Source of the DNA: Streptomyces monomycini
Lineage (GTDB): Bacteria; Actinomycetota; Actinomycetes; Streptomycetales; Streptomycetaceae
DNA length: 64,000 nt
Direction of reading: 5' to 3'
NCBI RefSeq assembly: GCF_022271435.1
Contig: NZ_JAFIQY010000041.1
Coordinates: forward strand, 17,641 to 81,640
In this document: piece after piece, positions 18,164 through 27,589 of the stretch
How positions within the stretch are numbered: the stretch's first letter is position 1
Layout: the number at the start of each line of letters is the position of its first letter
Made by a program: the position numbers and the translations under genes
Notes under the pieces: model-generated
Told to the model about the DNA's origin: nothing
Databases searched by the model: none
Seen by the model: only the letters and a program-made list of their open reading frames with translations

Positions 18164-18481
18164 AGGCCCCGGGCCGCCCGGTGGGGCGGGGTGGGCAGGA
18201 GGGTTTCCCTCCGTTTCCGTACCGTCTCCGGACGCGGTACGGGAAGCCTGTCACGGCATCTGGATCACGGTCGCGGAGATCCGTGCGGCGGGGCGCCGAA
18301 AGCCCATCTGACCTGCGGATTCATCGTTCTCCGCGAGGTGTCCGCGTCCACCTGGTGGGACTGCCGTCAACCGGATGTGAGACCTTTGCCCCTCGCCGGA
18401 TACCATCGGAGAGCCTGACGGGGTGACACTGACCCGGAGGGCGACTGTCACCCTCCACCGCTCAAGAAGGAGGCCGCTCGC
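18164..18481 (+). promoter_or_regulatory. trpC upstream region
   Basis: A 318-base gap ahead of the trpCMBA operon. It must hold the operon promoter, but I cannot identify a confident -35/-10 pair. AGAAGGAGG at 18464-18472 is a strong ribosome site for trpC. The candidate leader is described separately. Confidence 0.5.
18338..18453 (+). promoter_or_regulatory. possible Trp-sensing leader upstream of trpC (WW minicistron plus hairpin)
   Basis: A short in-frame reading from GTG 18338 to TGA 18418 encodes 26 residues starting VSASTWWDCRQP, with tandem Trp codons. Two bases after the stop begins an eight-base stem, GGGTGACA (18421-18428) with TGTCACCC (18446-18453), just before the trpC ribosome site. 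This is the geometry of a leader-peptide attenuator. Against it, the GTG has only a weak ribosome site, and the second helix needed for an antiterminator is not obvious. Confidence 0.3.
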
Positions 18482-19291
18482 GTGAGTGTGCTCGACGAGA
18501 TCATCGAGGGAGTCCGCGCCGACCTCGCCGAGCGGCAGGCGCGTGTCGGCCTCGACGAGCTCAAGGAGCGGGCCCTCAAGGCGCGCCCGGCCAAGGACGG
18601 AGTCGCGGCCCTCAAGGGCGACAGCGTCACGGTGATCTGCGAGGTCAAGCGCTCCAGCCCGTCCAAGGGCGCGCTCGCCGCCATCGCCGACCCGGCCGGC
18701 CTCGCCGCCGACTACGAGGCGGGCGGCGCGGCGGTCATCTCCGTCCTGACGGAGCAGCGCAAGTTCGGCGGCTCGCTCGCCGACCTGGAGGCCGTACGGG
18801 CCCGGGTCGACATCCCCGTCCTGCGCAAGGACTTCATCGTCACCGCCTACCAGCTGTGGGAGGCCCGCGCGTACGGCGCCGACCTGGCGCTGCTGATCGT
18901 CGCCGCGCTGGAGCAGGAGGCCCTGGTCTCGCTGATCGAGCGCGCCGAGTCGATCGGGCTGACGCCGCTGGTCGAGGTGCACGACGAGGAAGAGGTCCAG
19001 CGGGCCGTGGACGCCGGTGCGCGGATCATCGGGGTGAACGCCCGCAACCTGAAGACCCTCGAAGTCGACCGCGGCAACTTCGCGCGGATCGCGCCGGAGA
19101 TCCCGGACCACATCGTCAAGATCGCCGAATCGGGCGTGCGCGGGCCACACGACCTGATCGCCTACGCCAACGAGGGCGCCGACGCCGTCCTGGTGGGCGA
19201 GTCGCTGGTCACCGGCAAGGACCCGAAGGCCGCCGTCGCCGACCTGGTCGCGGCCGGCTCGCACCCCGCCATCCGGCACGGACGGAGCTGA
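18482..19291 (+). CDS. trpC: indole-3-glycerol phosphate synthase
   Basis: A 269-aa barrel enzyme that closes CdRP to indole glycerol phosphate. CEVKRSSPSKG carries the catalytic lysine, and VLRKDFIV, IGVNARNLKTLEVD, IAESGV and VLVGESL are the remaining active-site and phosphate blocks. GTG 18482 follows AGAAGGAGG. trpM begins nine bases after the stop, so trpC heads the trpCMBA operon. Confidence 0.96.
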   Translation: MSVLDEIIEGVRADLAERQARVGLDELKERALKARPAKDGVAALKGDSVTVICEVKRSSPSKGALAAIADPAGLAADYEAGGAAVISVLTEQRKFGGSLADLEAVRARVDIPVLRKDFIVTAYQLWEARAYGADLALLIVAALEQEALVSLIERAESIGLTPLVEVHDEEEVQRAVDAGARIIGVNARNLKTLEVDRGNFARIAPEIPDHIVKIAESGVRGPHDLIAYANEGADAVLVGESLVTGKDPKAAVADLVAAGSHPAIRHGRS

Positions 19292-19300
19292 CCGCTCCCC

Positions 19301-19522
19301 ATGATCACCGCCCGCCTCCACCGCCCCGGCCCGGGACCCGTCCCGGGGCCGGCCGGCGTGCTCGCCGCGGCCGGTGCCGCGCGCGATCCGCACGCGGCGC
19401 TGGGGCGCGGGTGCCGGCCGCGTGGCTGCCGGGCGCCGGCCCGCCGGGTGCGCGGGCGGCGGGTCAGGTATCACATCGGCGCGGAGCCGGGCCAGATCAA
19501 CGGCCGCCGATGGCGGTCGTGA
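19301..19522 (+). CDS. trpM: TrpM-like small basic protein of the trp operon
   Basis: A 73-aa very basic protein (many Arg), ending RYHIGAEPGQINGRRWRS. Its position between trpC and trpB, nine bases after trpC, is that of the small gene called trpX or trpM in Streptomyces coelicolor. There TrpM has been reported to modulate tryptophan synthesis and differentiation. I assign it by position and the conserved-looking C-terminus. The N-terminal half is low-complexity and may start at a different codon. Confidence 0.6.
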   Translation: MITARLHRPGPGPVPGPAGVLAAAGAARDPHAALGRGCRPRGCRAPARRVRGRRVRYHIGAEPGQINGRRWRS

Positions 19523-19873
19523 CGGCGCGCTGTAGCCGCTCGTTGCCGGGCGTGGGTGATTGATCCCCGTACGGGGGTTCCGTCCTCAGTGTCCGTTCCT
19601 TCGCGCCATGTCGGCCTGTGTGCCGTTCCGTCCCGCTCCCTGCCTGTCCGGCAGGGTGGCCCGACGGACCGTCCGCCCGCAGACCGTGGCGTGCGCAACG
19701 CTCCGCGGCCCCGCTTCCGTCCATGCCCCGCCATTCCGTCTCCACGTCGTCGCCGTATGCGGCGCACCCGTGGTGCCGTGCGAGGGGCGCGTCGGGCGCG
19801 GGGCGCACCGCACACCGTGATGCCCGTAGATCCAGACTTCCGGGGCAGTCGCCCCGTTCAAGGAGTACGTCGG
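19523..19873 (+). other. 351-base trpM-trpB spacer
   Basis: An unusually long gap inside an operon. It contains a 12-base palindrome, CCCCGTACGGGG (19565-19576), and a seven-base stem, CCCTGCC/GGCAGGG, near 19638-19656. These could be a partial terminator or an RNA processing site that lowers or separates trpBA expression. No coding frame looks real. AAGGAG at 19860-19865 is the trpB ribosome site. Confidence 0.45.
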
Positions 19874-21177
<1,304 letters not shown>

Positions 21178-21178
<1 letters not shown>

Positions 21179-21996
21179 TGGCGGGCAACGTCGGGCTGCT
21201 CAGCAGCACCCTGGCCGCGGCCAAGGAGGAGAACCGGGCCGCGCTGGTCGGCTATCTGCCGGCCGGCTTCCCGACCGTGGACGGCGGGGTACGGGCCGTC
21301 ACCGCGATGATCGAGGGCGGCTGCGACGTCGTCGAGGTCGGGCTGCCGCACAGCGACCCGGTCCTGGACGGCCCGGTCATCCAGACCGCCGACGACATCG
21401 CGCTGCGCGGCGGCGTCAAGATCAAGGACGTCATCCGCACGGTCGGCGAGGCCCACGCGGCGACCGGCGCGCCGGTGCTGTGCATGACGTACTGGAACCC
21501 GGTGGACGCGTACGGCGTCGAGCGCTTCGCCGCCGACCTGGCCGCGGCGGGCGGGGCCGGCTGCATCCTGCCCGACCTGCCGGTCGAGGAGTCCGGGGTG
21601 TGGCGCGCGGCGGCCGAACAGCACGGCCTGGCCACCGTGTTCGTGGTCGCGCCGAGCAGCCGGGACGAACGCCTCGCGAAGATCACCGAGGCGGGCAGCG
21701 GCTTCGTGTACGCGGCCTCGCTGATGGGGGTCACCGGCACCCGTGAGTCGGTCGGCCGCGAGGCGCAGGGCCTGGTCGAGCGCACCCGGGCCACCACCGA
21801 CCTGCCGGTCTGCGTCGGCCTCGGCGTCTCCAACGCCGAACAGGCCGCGGAGGTCGCGCGGTTCGCGGACGGGGTCATCGTGGGGACCGCCTTCGTCAAG
21901 CGGCTGCTGGAGGCCGGGGACGACCTGGAGGCCGGCCTCGCGGGCGTCCGCGCACTGGCCGGTGACCTGGCGGCGGGCGTACGCAAGCGGGGGTGA
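21178..21996 (+). CDS. trpA: tryptophan synthase alpha chain
   Basis: A 272-aa barrel that cleaves indole glycerol phosphate and channels indole to TrpB. The catalytic glutamate is in VVEVGLPHSDPVLDGPVIQ and the catalytic aspartate in GCILPDLPVEES. VGLGVSNAEQA and VIVGTAFVK form the phosphate site. The start is ATG 21178 (TGATG with trpB); GTG 21175 is a less likely alternative. It is the last gene before the operon terminator. Confidence 0.96.
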
Positions 21997-22011
21997 CTCC
22001 GGGCGGCGTGC

Positions 22012-22105
22012 GGTCGCGTGTCGGCTGTGGTCGCTCGCCTGCTTGGTCGCTCGCCCGCTGTGGTCGGAGGCTTGCTGTGGCCGGTCGCCTGCTGTGATCG
22101 GACGG
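22012..22105 (+). repeat. degenerate tandem repeat after trpA
   Basis: Five or so imperfect units built on GCTGTGGTCG and GGTCGCTCGCCTGCT follow each other between trpA and the terminator. They are non-coding and probably decayed by slippage. Confidence 0.5.
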
Positions 22106-22193
22106 CTGATGCGGTCGTACGTCTGAGTGGGCGCCGGCGCGTGTCCGGGCCGGTGCCCGGCGAGGCTGTCCCTCGTTAGGACGAAGAACGCGG

Positions 22194-22226
22194 CGGAGGG
22201 GTGCGAGGGCGCCCCTCCGTTTCGTT
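22194..22226 (+). terminator. intrinsic terminator of the trp operon
   Basis: CGGAGGGG (22194-22201) pairs with CCCCTCCG (22212-22219) and is followed by TTTCGTTGTT, one of the few T-rich tails in the window. It ends about ten bases before the next start codon, so the next gene must be transcribed from a promoter upstream of or inside this hairpin, or be reached by read-through. Confidence 0.8.
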
Positions 22227-22236
22227 GTTCAGGGGC

Positions 22237-23358
22237 GTGAGCCAGAACAATCAAGACAAAAAGAGCAGCGCCCGTGAGCGGCTGCAGGCCCAGCGCGCGA
22301 AGGAGAAGGCGCGCGAACGGCGCGGCCGCCAGCTGAAGGTCGCCGGGGCGGTGGTGGCGGTGCTGGCCGTCGCCGGCGGCGTCGGCGTCTGGGCCGCCTC
22401 CTCCTCGGACGACGACTCCGGCAGCGGCAAGGTGGCCCTGCCCAAGGGCACCCAGGACAGCGACAAGCCCGCGGTGCCGGTCGGCAAGAAGGAGGCCCCG
22501 TCCACGCTCACGGTGTGGGAGGACTTCCGCTGCCCCGCCTGCGCTCAGTTCGAGAAGGGCTTCCGCGGCGCCATCCACGAGCTGGAGGACGCCGGACTGC
22601 TCAGGACCGACTACCACCTCGCGACGATCATCGACGGCAGCATGCGCGGCAAGGGATCGGCCACCGCCGCCAACGCCGCGCTCTGCGCCCAGGACGCGGG
22701 CCGCTTCCGCGAGTACCACGACGTGCTGTACGAGAACCAGCCGCCGGAGCAACAGGACCGGTTCGCCGACAAGAAGTACCTGATCCAGCTGGCCGGCAAG
22801 GTGAACGGGCTGGTCAGCGATACCTTCGAGCAGTGTGTCGACAAGGGCACCTACATGGACTTCGTGTACAAGTCCAACTCCGCCTTCACCAACTCCGGCC
22901 ACCAGGGCACCCCGACGGTCCTGCTGGACGGCAAGAACCTCGCGGAGGAGAAGAACCTCACCCCCGACGGGCTCAAGCAGAAGGTGCGGGACGCCGCCAA
23001 GGACAAGAAGGCGGGCGGGGCTTCCGGGGCCGCAGGGTCCTCCGGGTCCGCTGGGTCCTCCGGGGCCGCTGGGTCCTCCGGATCCGCTGGGTCCTCCGGA
23101 TCCGCGGGGGACAAGGCGTCCGGGGCGAAGCCCGGCGGCGGCACGGTCGGCGCCTCGGCGGGCAGCAGCGCCGGGCACTCGGCGGGCAGCGGATCAGGAC
23201 ACTCGGCGGGCGCCTCGGCCGGTACGGGCCACGGTGCCGGTCAAGGAGCCGGAACGGGACAGGGTGCCGGTGCCGGGCAGGGGTCCGGTACGGGCCACGG
23301 TTCCGGGGCGGACGCCGGGCACACAGGGGGGAGCGCGGGCCGGGTTCCGGCCCCTTGA
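22237..23358 (+). CDS. membrane-anchored DsbA-like thioredoxin-fold protein with a repeat-rich tail
   Basis: A 373-aa protein. The N-terminus is charged and coiled (QRAKEKARERRGR), followed by one signal-anchor helix (about residues 36-55). The exported thioredoxin fold has the redox motif CPAC in WEDFRCPACAQFEKG, and the cis-Pro loop is QGTPTVLLDGK. It likely makes or shuffles disulfides in secreted proteins. After about residue 265 comes a tail of about 110 residues rich in Gly, Ser and Ala, beginning with four copies of a six-residue GSSGSA unit. Usual homologues stop before this tail. GTG 22237 is the likely start. Confidence 0.88.
   Translation: MSQNNQDKKSSARERLQAQRAKEKARERRGRQLKVAGAVVAVLAVAGGVGVWAASSSDDDSGSGKVALPKGTQDSDKPAVPVGKKEAPSTLTVWEDFRCPACAQFEKGFRGAIHELEDAGLLRTDYHLATIIDGSMRGKGSATAANAALCAQDAGRFREYHDVLYENQPPEQQDRFADKKYLIQLAGKVNGLVSDTFEQCVDKGTYMDFVYKSNSAFTNSGHQGTPTVLLDGKNLAEEKNLTPDGLKQKVRDAAKDKKAGGASGAAGSSGSAGSSGAAGSSGSAGSSGSAGDKASGAKPGGGTVGASAGSSAGHSAGSGSGHSAGASAGTGHGAGQGAGTGQGAGAGQGSGTGHGSGADAGHTGGSAGRVPAP
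23035..23106 (+). repeat. four tandem 18-bp units in the dsbA-like gene
   Basis: Units GGGTCCTCCGGRKCCGCT at 23035, 23053, 23071 and 23089 are nearly identical and keep the reading frame, encoding GSSGSA or GSSGAA each time. They are adjacent, without spacers, so this is a slippage-type minisatellite. Confidence 0.9.
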
Positions 23359-23545
23359 CCGGCACCGTGAGGCGGCGGTTCGGCGTGGTGCCTTCCGTAC
23401 CCGTGTCCGCGCACCTGCCGGTGCCGGGCGGGCGCCGGCGCTGTCCGTGTTCCGGGCGCCGGGCGGGCACGTAACCGACCTCCCGCCGTGCCGGTCGTTA
23501 CACAGCCGTAGCCGGGTGGGTTGTCGCCGCGCCCACCTGGCGCGG

Positions 23546-24605
23546 TAGCGTCGTCCCTGCCATGGACCTCGCATTCATTCCCAGCCCGTCGACGGGCGTC
23601 GTACACCTCGGCCCGATTCCGCTGCGCGGGTACGCCTTCTGCATCATCATCGGCGTCTTCATCGGCGTCTGGCTCGGCAACAAGCGCTGGATCCAGCGCG
23701 GTGGCCGCTCCGGGACCGTCGCGGACATCGCCGTGTGGGCCGTGCCCTTCGGGCTCGTCGGCGGCCGCCTCTACCACGTCATCACGACGTACGAGCCGTA
23801 CTTCGGCGAGGGCGGTCACCCCCTCAACGCCTTCAAGGTCTGGGAGGGCGGCCTCGGGATCTGGGGCGCCGTCGCGCTCGGCGCGGTGGGCGCCTGGATC
23901 GGCTGCCGCCGGCGTGGCATCCCGCTGCCCGCCTACATGGACGCGCTGGCGCCCGGCCTCGCCCTGGGCCAGGCGATCGGCCGCTGGGGCAACTGGTTCA
24001 ACCAGGAGCTCTACGGCCGCGCCACCGACCTCCCATGGGCGCTGAAGATCAGCGACGACCCGTCCATCGGCCGGGTCGGCGGCACCTACCACCCGACGTT
24101 CCTGTACGAGTCGCTGTGGTGCATCGGTGTCGCGGTGCTCGTCATCTGGGCGGACAAGCGCTTCAAGCTGGGCCACGGACGGGCGTTCGCGCTGTACGTG
24201 GCGTCCTACTGCGCCGGCCGCGCCTGGATCGAGTACATGCGGGTCGACGAGGCCCACCACATCCTGGGCCTGCGCCTGAACGTCTGGACCGCACTCCTCG
24301 GTCTCGTCGTGTCCGTCGTCTACATCGTGGTCTCCGCGAAGAAGATCCCGGGCCGTGAGGAGGCCGTCGAGCCGGGCGCGCCGGACGCGGCCGCGGACGA
24401 CGCCGGGACGGGGGAGACCGGCACCGAGTCGAAGAAGGCCGGCGCCAAGGCGGCGAAGGCCGAACCCGAGACCACCAAGGCGGCGCCCAAGACGGCCGAG
24501 GGAGCGCCCAAGGCCGCGGGCAGCGGCAAGGGGAGCGCGGCCGGCAGTCCCGCGAAACTGACGAAGGACGCCGACTCCGGGAGCCGGAGCGGCAAGGACT
24601 CCTGA
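23546..24605 (+). CDS. lgt: prolipoprotein diacylglyceryl transferase, with promoter -10 box
   Basis: The coding part is 23562-24605 (347 aa). It is a multi-pass membrane enzyme that moves diacylglycerol from phosphatidylglycerol to the lipobox cysteine of preprolipoproteins. The signature GRWGNWFNQELYG is present, as are VGGRLYHVI, WEGGLGIWGA and THPTFLYE-type residues (YHPTFLYESLW). A lysine/alanine-rich cytoplasmic tail of about 80 residues is typical of Streptomyces Lgt. TTGTCG (23521-23526), 19 bases, TAGCGT (23546-23551) looks like its promoter, ten bases from the ATG. Confidence 0.95.
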
Positions 24606-24659
24606 CGCCGGTCGTGGCGCCCGGCGTCACGCCGCGCGGCACACCGCCGAAGACCGGCA

Positions 24660-24696
24660 GAGGCCGCCCGGACCCCAGCGGGGCCGGGGCGGCCTC
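24660..24696. terminator. bidirectional hairpin between lgt and the crystallin-like gene
   Basis: GAGGCCGCCC pairs with GGGCGGCCTC; the middle (GGACCCCAGCGGGGCC) also folds. It lies 54 bases after lgt and suits both convergent transcripts. Confidence 0.7.
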
Positions 24697-24819
24697 CGCC
24701 GTTTCCGGCGGTACGCGCGTCACGGGAATTCATTTTCCCGCCCGGAACGCGGCCGTGTCAGAAATGGGCAGTCAGGGGAAATGTCCATTCCCGGTACCGG
24801 CCGGTTTCATGCGCTGCCG

Positions 24820-25173
24820 TCACAGGATTTCGATGGCCTTCACCTTCGGCGGACGGTTGGGGTAGGAAATGTCGGTCCACCGGTTGACCCGCACCGAATC
24901 GCCGTTGTCGTCGTAGTAAATCAGGTCGTTGTTGCCCGTGTAGATCCTGTCGACCCACCAGTTGCCGAAGTCGATCCGCCCGCCGTTGGCGTAGCAGTCC
25001 ACGCTGTTCTTGTTGCCGCTGTGCGACCAGATCTTCAGGAAGTTCTCCCCGGCGCGGCACTCGACCTTGTTGATGGCGAATGCGTTGCCGGTCGGCATGG
25101 CCACGGTGAACATGGCAGCCGCGGCGCACGCCACGGCTACGGAACGCCCGACCCTTTTCGTCTTGGACAGCAT
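24820..25173 (-). CDS. secreted beta/gamma-crystallin-fold protein, Streptomyces killer-toxin-like
   Basis: A 117-aa secreted protein. The signal peptide (SKTKRVGRSVAVACAAAAM) ends near GNAFA, leaving about 85 residues. The mature part has INKVECRAGENFLKIWSH, a Cys pair (VEC and VDC), DLIYYDDNGDSVRVNRW and the conserved ending PNRPPKVKAIEIL. This is the pattern of the small Streptomyces killer-toxin-like / metalloproteinase-inhibitor-like beta/gamma-crystallins. Some relatives kill fungi. No dedicated immunity gene is next to it, which would fit a target absent from bacteria. A ribosome site (GAGGAGAAC) precedes the ATG. Confidence 0.8.
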   Translation of the reverse strand: MLSKTKRVGRSVAVACAAAAMFTVAMPTGNAFAINKVECRAGENFLKIWSHSGNKNSVDCYANGGRIDFGNWWVDRIYTGNNDLIYYDDNGDSVRVNRWTDISYPNRPPKVKAIEIL

Positions 25174-25472
25174 GTGTTCTCCTCAATTCGAATGTCGAAC
25201 CGGAGGGCACGCGGCGACCGACGTACATCGCAGCGTGCCGAACGAATATCTGAATGACCCGGAACCGCGGCCATCAGATCGTCTCGTCCTGACAAAAAAG
25301 ACGATCCTGTAAATCTCCTGTACATGGCAATCTTCTTCCTGGTCCCCGGCTGGAATACGCCCCCGATTGTCCGGATCGACTCTATCTCTGATGAGTTGTC
25401 AGCTTCGAACCTCAGTGTCAGCTGACGTGGCTACCGCCGTAAAAGCCCTGCTCCGCGCCGGTCTCGGGTGGT
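25174..25472. promoter_or_regulatory. AT-richer upstream region of the crystallin-like gene
   Basis: About 300 bases, markedly richer in A and T than the surroundings. A seven-base inverted repeat, GATCGTC/GACGATC (25277-25306), flanks an A6 run and may be an operator or a small terminator. GTCAGCTGAC near 25418-25427 is a palindrome. No gene is apparent. Confidence 0.4.
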
Positions 25473-26411
25473 TCAGCCGCCGGCCAGGGCTATGAGGAAC
25501 CGCGTCTCCGGGTCGTCCCGCCGCGCACAGATCGCGAGGGCCGCGTTGAGGGCGGCCAGGGCCCGGCACCAGCCCAGTACGCGGTCGGGGGACTGGCCGG
25601 GCACCGACGCGGCCAGTGCCTCGGCCCGCTCTTCCAGCGCGGCGGGCGTCGTGACTCCGCCCAGCACCCAGTCCACCGCGTCGAAGTCGGGATCGCCCCA
25701 CGCGGGCCGCGGATCGATGGCCACCATGCGGGCGCCCGGCCCTGACAGCACGTTGCCCGGGTGAAGATCGCCGTGCACCAGGGCTCGGGGCCCGCTGGTG
25801 GCGAGATCCAGGGCCGCTGCCCGCGCCCGGCCGAGCACCACCGGATCGAGTGGGCCGCTGACGCCGGACGCTGCCAGTCTGCGGCCCGTCAGGTGGAACA
25901 GGGAGTCGACCCGGTGCGCCAGGGGTTGCACCGCCGAGGATTCCTCCGGTGTGGGAGCGGGGGCCCGCAGGTCCCGCAGCAGGGCCGCGACCTCGGGTAG
26001 GCGCCAGTCCAGTTGCCTCACCGGCACACCCGGCTTCACGTCCTCCAGCAACAGGGCGCCGGCCGGGAGGTCGTGCGCCAGCAGTGGGACGACCGACGGG
26101 GTCCCTGCCCAGGCGGACAGGGCTTCGGCCTCCTCGCGGGCGATGGCGGGCTCCGGTGTGAGCTTCAGCCATGCCGAGGTGCCGGTGTCCTGGCGCCGGC
26201 AGCGGAACACCCGCGAGGTGCCGCCGCCGTTCGCCTCGACAAGGTCCAGGCGCCAGCGGGCGGTGAGGGCGCCCACGAGATCCGGCAGGGACTCGCACCA
26301 GGCGCGCACCTTCCCCCCGAACCGGACGACGAGCCGGTCGCGAACCTCCGGCGTGACACGCGTCAGCTCTCGCTCCGCGGCTCCCGCAGTCGGATGATGC
26401 CGTCCGTTCAT
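25473..26411 (-). CDS. aminoglycoside phosphotransferase-family kinase (APH(6)/hydroxyurea-type)
   Basis: A 312-aa kinase-fold protein. The catalytic loop is ALVHGDLHPGNVLSG (His-Gly-Asp, with Asp as base) and the metal motif is AIDPRPAWGDPDFDAVDW. The N-terminal lobe has the lysine strand TSAWLKLTP. Overall it resembles the streptomycin 6-kinase/hydroxyurea phosphotransferase branch. It could phosphorylate an antibiotic or an endogenous small molecule; no antibiotic cluster is adjacent. An eight-copy 15-bp minisatellite lies 40 bases upstream of its ATG. Confidence 0.85.
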   Translation of the reverse strand: MNGRHHPTAGAAERELTRVTPEVRDRLVVRFGGKVRAWCESLPDLVGALTARWRLDLVEANGGGTSRVFRCRRQDTGTSAWLKLTPEPAIAREEAEALSAWAGTPSVVPLLAHDLPAGALLLEDVKPGVPVRQLDWRLPEVAALLRDLRAPAPTPEESSAVQPLAHRVDSLFHLTGRRLAASGVSGPLDPVVLGRARAAALDLATSGPRALVHGDLHPGNVLSGPGARMVAIDPRPAWGDPDFDAVDWVLGGVTTPAALEERAEALAASVPGQSPDRVLGWCRALAALNAALAICARRDDPETRFLIALAGG

Positions 26412-26848
26412 GTCCCGCCCCCTCGCGCGTCGTCAGTTCACGGGCCGTCGGTCCGTACACCGGCAGTCCGTACACGTGCAGTCCGTTCACCGGCGGTACG
26501 TACACATGCGGTACGTACACATGCGGTACGTACACGTGCGGTCCGTACACCGGCAGTTCGCCCACCGTCGGTGAACCTGTGATCAGAATCCCGCGCCGGG
26601 CCTCCCGGCCGCATTGAGGTTTTCCGCAGGATCGTCTGCGGTTTCCCGCACCCCGCCCCGCCCCGCCGTCCCTCGCGATGTGATCCACCCCTCACCACCA
26701 CCTGACCCGCCCGCAAACCCGCAGGTCAGCGCAGTAAGTTCGGCCTTCCTTGCTAGCGCGACGGGGCGTGCGGCGCATAGCTTCGAGGAGTTGGAGGGGG
26801 AAGCGCCGGCATCGGCCCACACCTCGCGAGAAGGGAACGGGTCCCCAT
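26412..26848. other. divergent intergenic region between the APH gene and the VIT1 gene
   Basis: A 437-base gap. The half next to the APH gene is the 15-bp minisatellite. The half next to the VIT1 gene is less ordered and should hold its promoter, but I cannot name one. No convincing coding frame exists. Confidence 0.5.
26451..26570 (-). repeat. eight tandem copies of a 15-bp unit (minisatellite)
   Basis: Units start at 26451, 26466, 26481, 26496, 26511, 26526, 26541 and 26556. Typical copies are GTCCGTACACCGGCA and GTACGTACACATGCG; two central copies are identical, and the last (GTTCGCCCACCGTCG) is degenerate. There are no spacers, so it is not CRISPR. The minus strand can be read as a V-Y-x-P-H pentapeptide repeat, but no start or ribosome site supports translation. 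The palindromic GTACGTAC cores may bind a regulator cooperatively. Confidence 0.92.
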
Positions 26849-27589
26849 ATGTCTGTCATGGATGTCATGGACGCTTCGGCGCCCACGCACATAGCCCACC
26901 GCGACAACCACACCCACCGCGACGTGAACGGCGGCTGGCTGCGCCCCGCCGTCTTCGGCGCGATGGACGGGCTGGTCTCCAACCTCGCCCTGATGACCGG
27001 CGTCGCCGGCGGCGCGGTCTCCCAGCAGACCATCATCATCACCGGCCTCGCGGGGCTGGCCGCGGGCGCGTTCTCCATGGCGGCCGGCGAGTACACCTCG
27101 GTGGCCTCCCAGCGGGAGCTGGTCCTCGCCGAACTGGACGTGGAGCGGCGGGAGCTGCGCAAGCACCCCAAGGACGAGCTGGAGGAGCTGGCCGCGCTGT
27201 ACGAGTCGCGCGGTGTGGAGCCGGAGCTGGCCCGTGAGGTGGCCAGGCAGCTGTCGAAGGACCCGGAGCAGGCGCTGGAGATCCATGCCCGCGAGGAGCT
27301 GGGCATCGACCCGTCCGACCTGCCCTCGCCGACGGTCGCCGCCGTCTCGTCCTTCGGTTCCTTCGCGCTGGGCGCCCTGCTGCCCGTCCTGCCCTATCTG
27401 CTGGGCGCCTCCCAGCTGTGGCCCGCGGTGCTGCTGGCACTGGTGGGGCTCTTCGGGTGCGGAGCCGTCGTGGCGCGGGTGACGGCACGGTCCTGGTGGT
27501 TCAGCGGTCTGCGGCAGCTGGCCCTCGGCGGCGCGGCGGCGGGTGTGACGTACGTCCTGGGCACATTGTTCGGTACGGCCGTAGGGTGA
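26849..27589 (+). CDS. VIT1/CCC1-family iron/manganese transporter
   Basis: A 246-aa membrane protein. The N-terminal amphipathic part (HRDNHTHRDVNGGWLRPAVFG) leads to helix 1 with AMDGLVSNLALMTGV and helix 2 with AGAFSMAAGEYTSVASQ, both signature segments of the VIT family. The Glu-rich cytoplasmic metal-binding region (about residues 90-150, ELVLAELDVERRELRKH) follows, then the last helices. It would move Fe2+ or Mn2+ out of the cytoplasm. It is a single gene. Confidence 0.9.
   Translation: MSVMDVMDASAPTHIAHRDNHTHRDVNGGWLRPAVFGAMDGLVSNLALMTGVAGGAVSQQTIIITGLAGLAAGAFSMAAGEYTSVASQRELVLAELDVERRELRKHPKDELEELAALYESRGVEPELAREVARQLSKDPEQALEIHAREELGIDPSDLPSPTVAAVSSFGSFALGALLPVLPYLLGASQLWPAVLLALVGLFGCGAVVARVTARSWWFSGLRQLALGGAAAGVTYVLGTLFGTAVG

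Noticed and set aside
26451..26570. CRISPR array
   Set aside because: The units are 15 bases and directly adjacent without spacers, and there are no cas genes.
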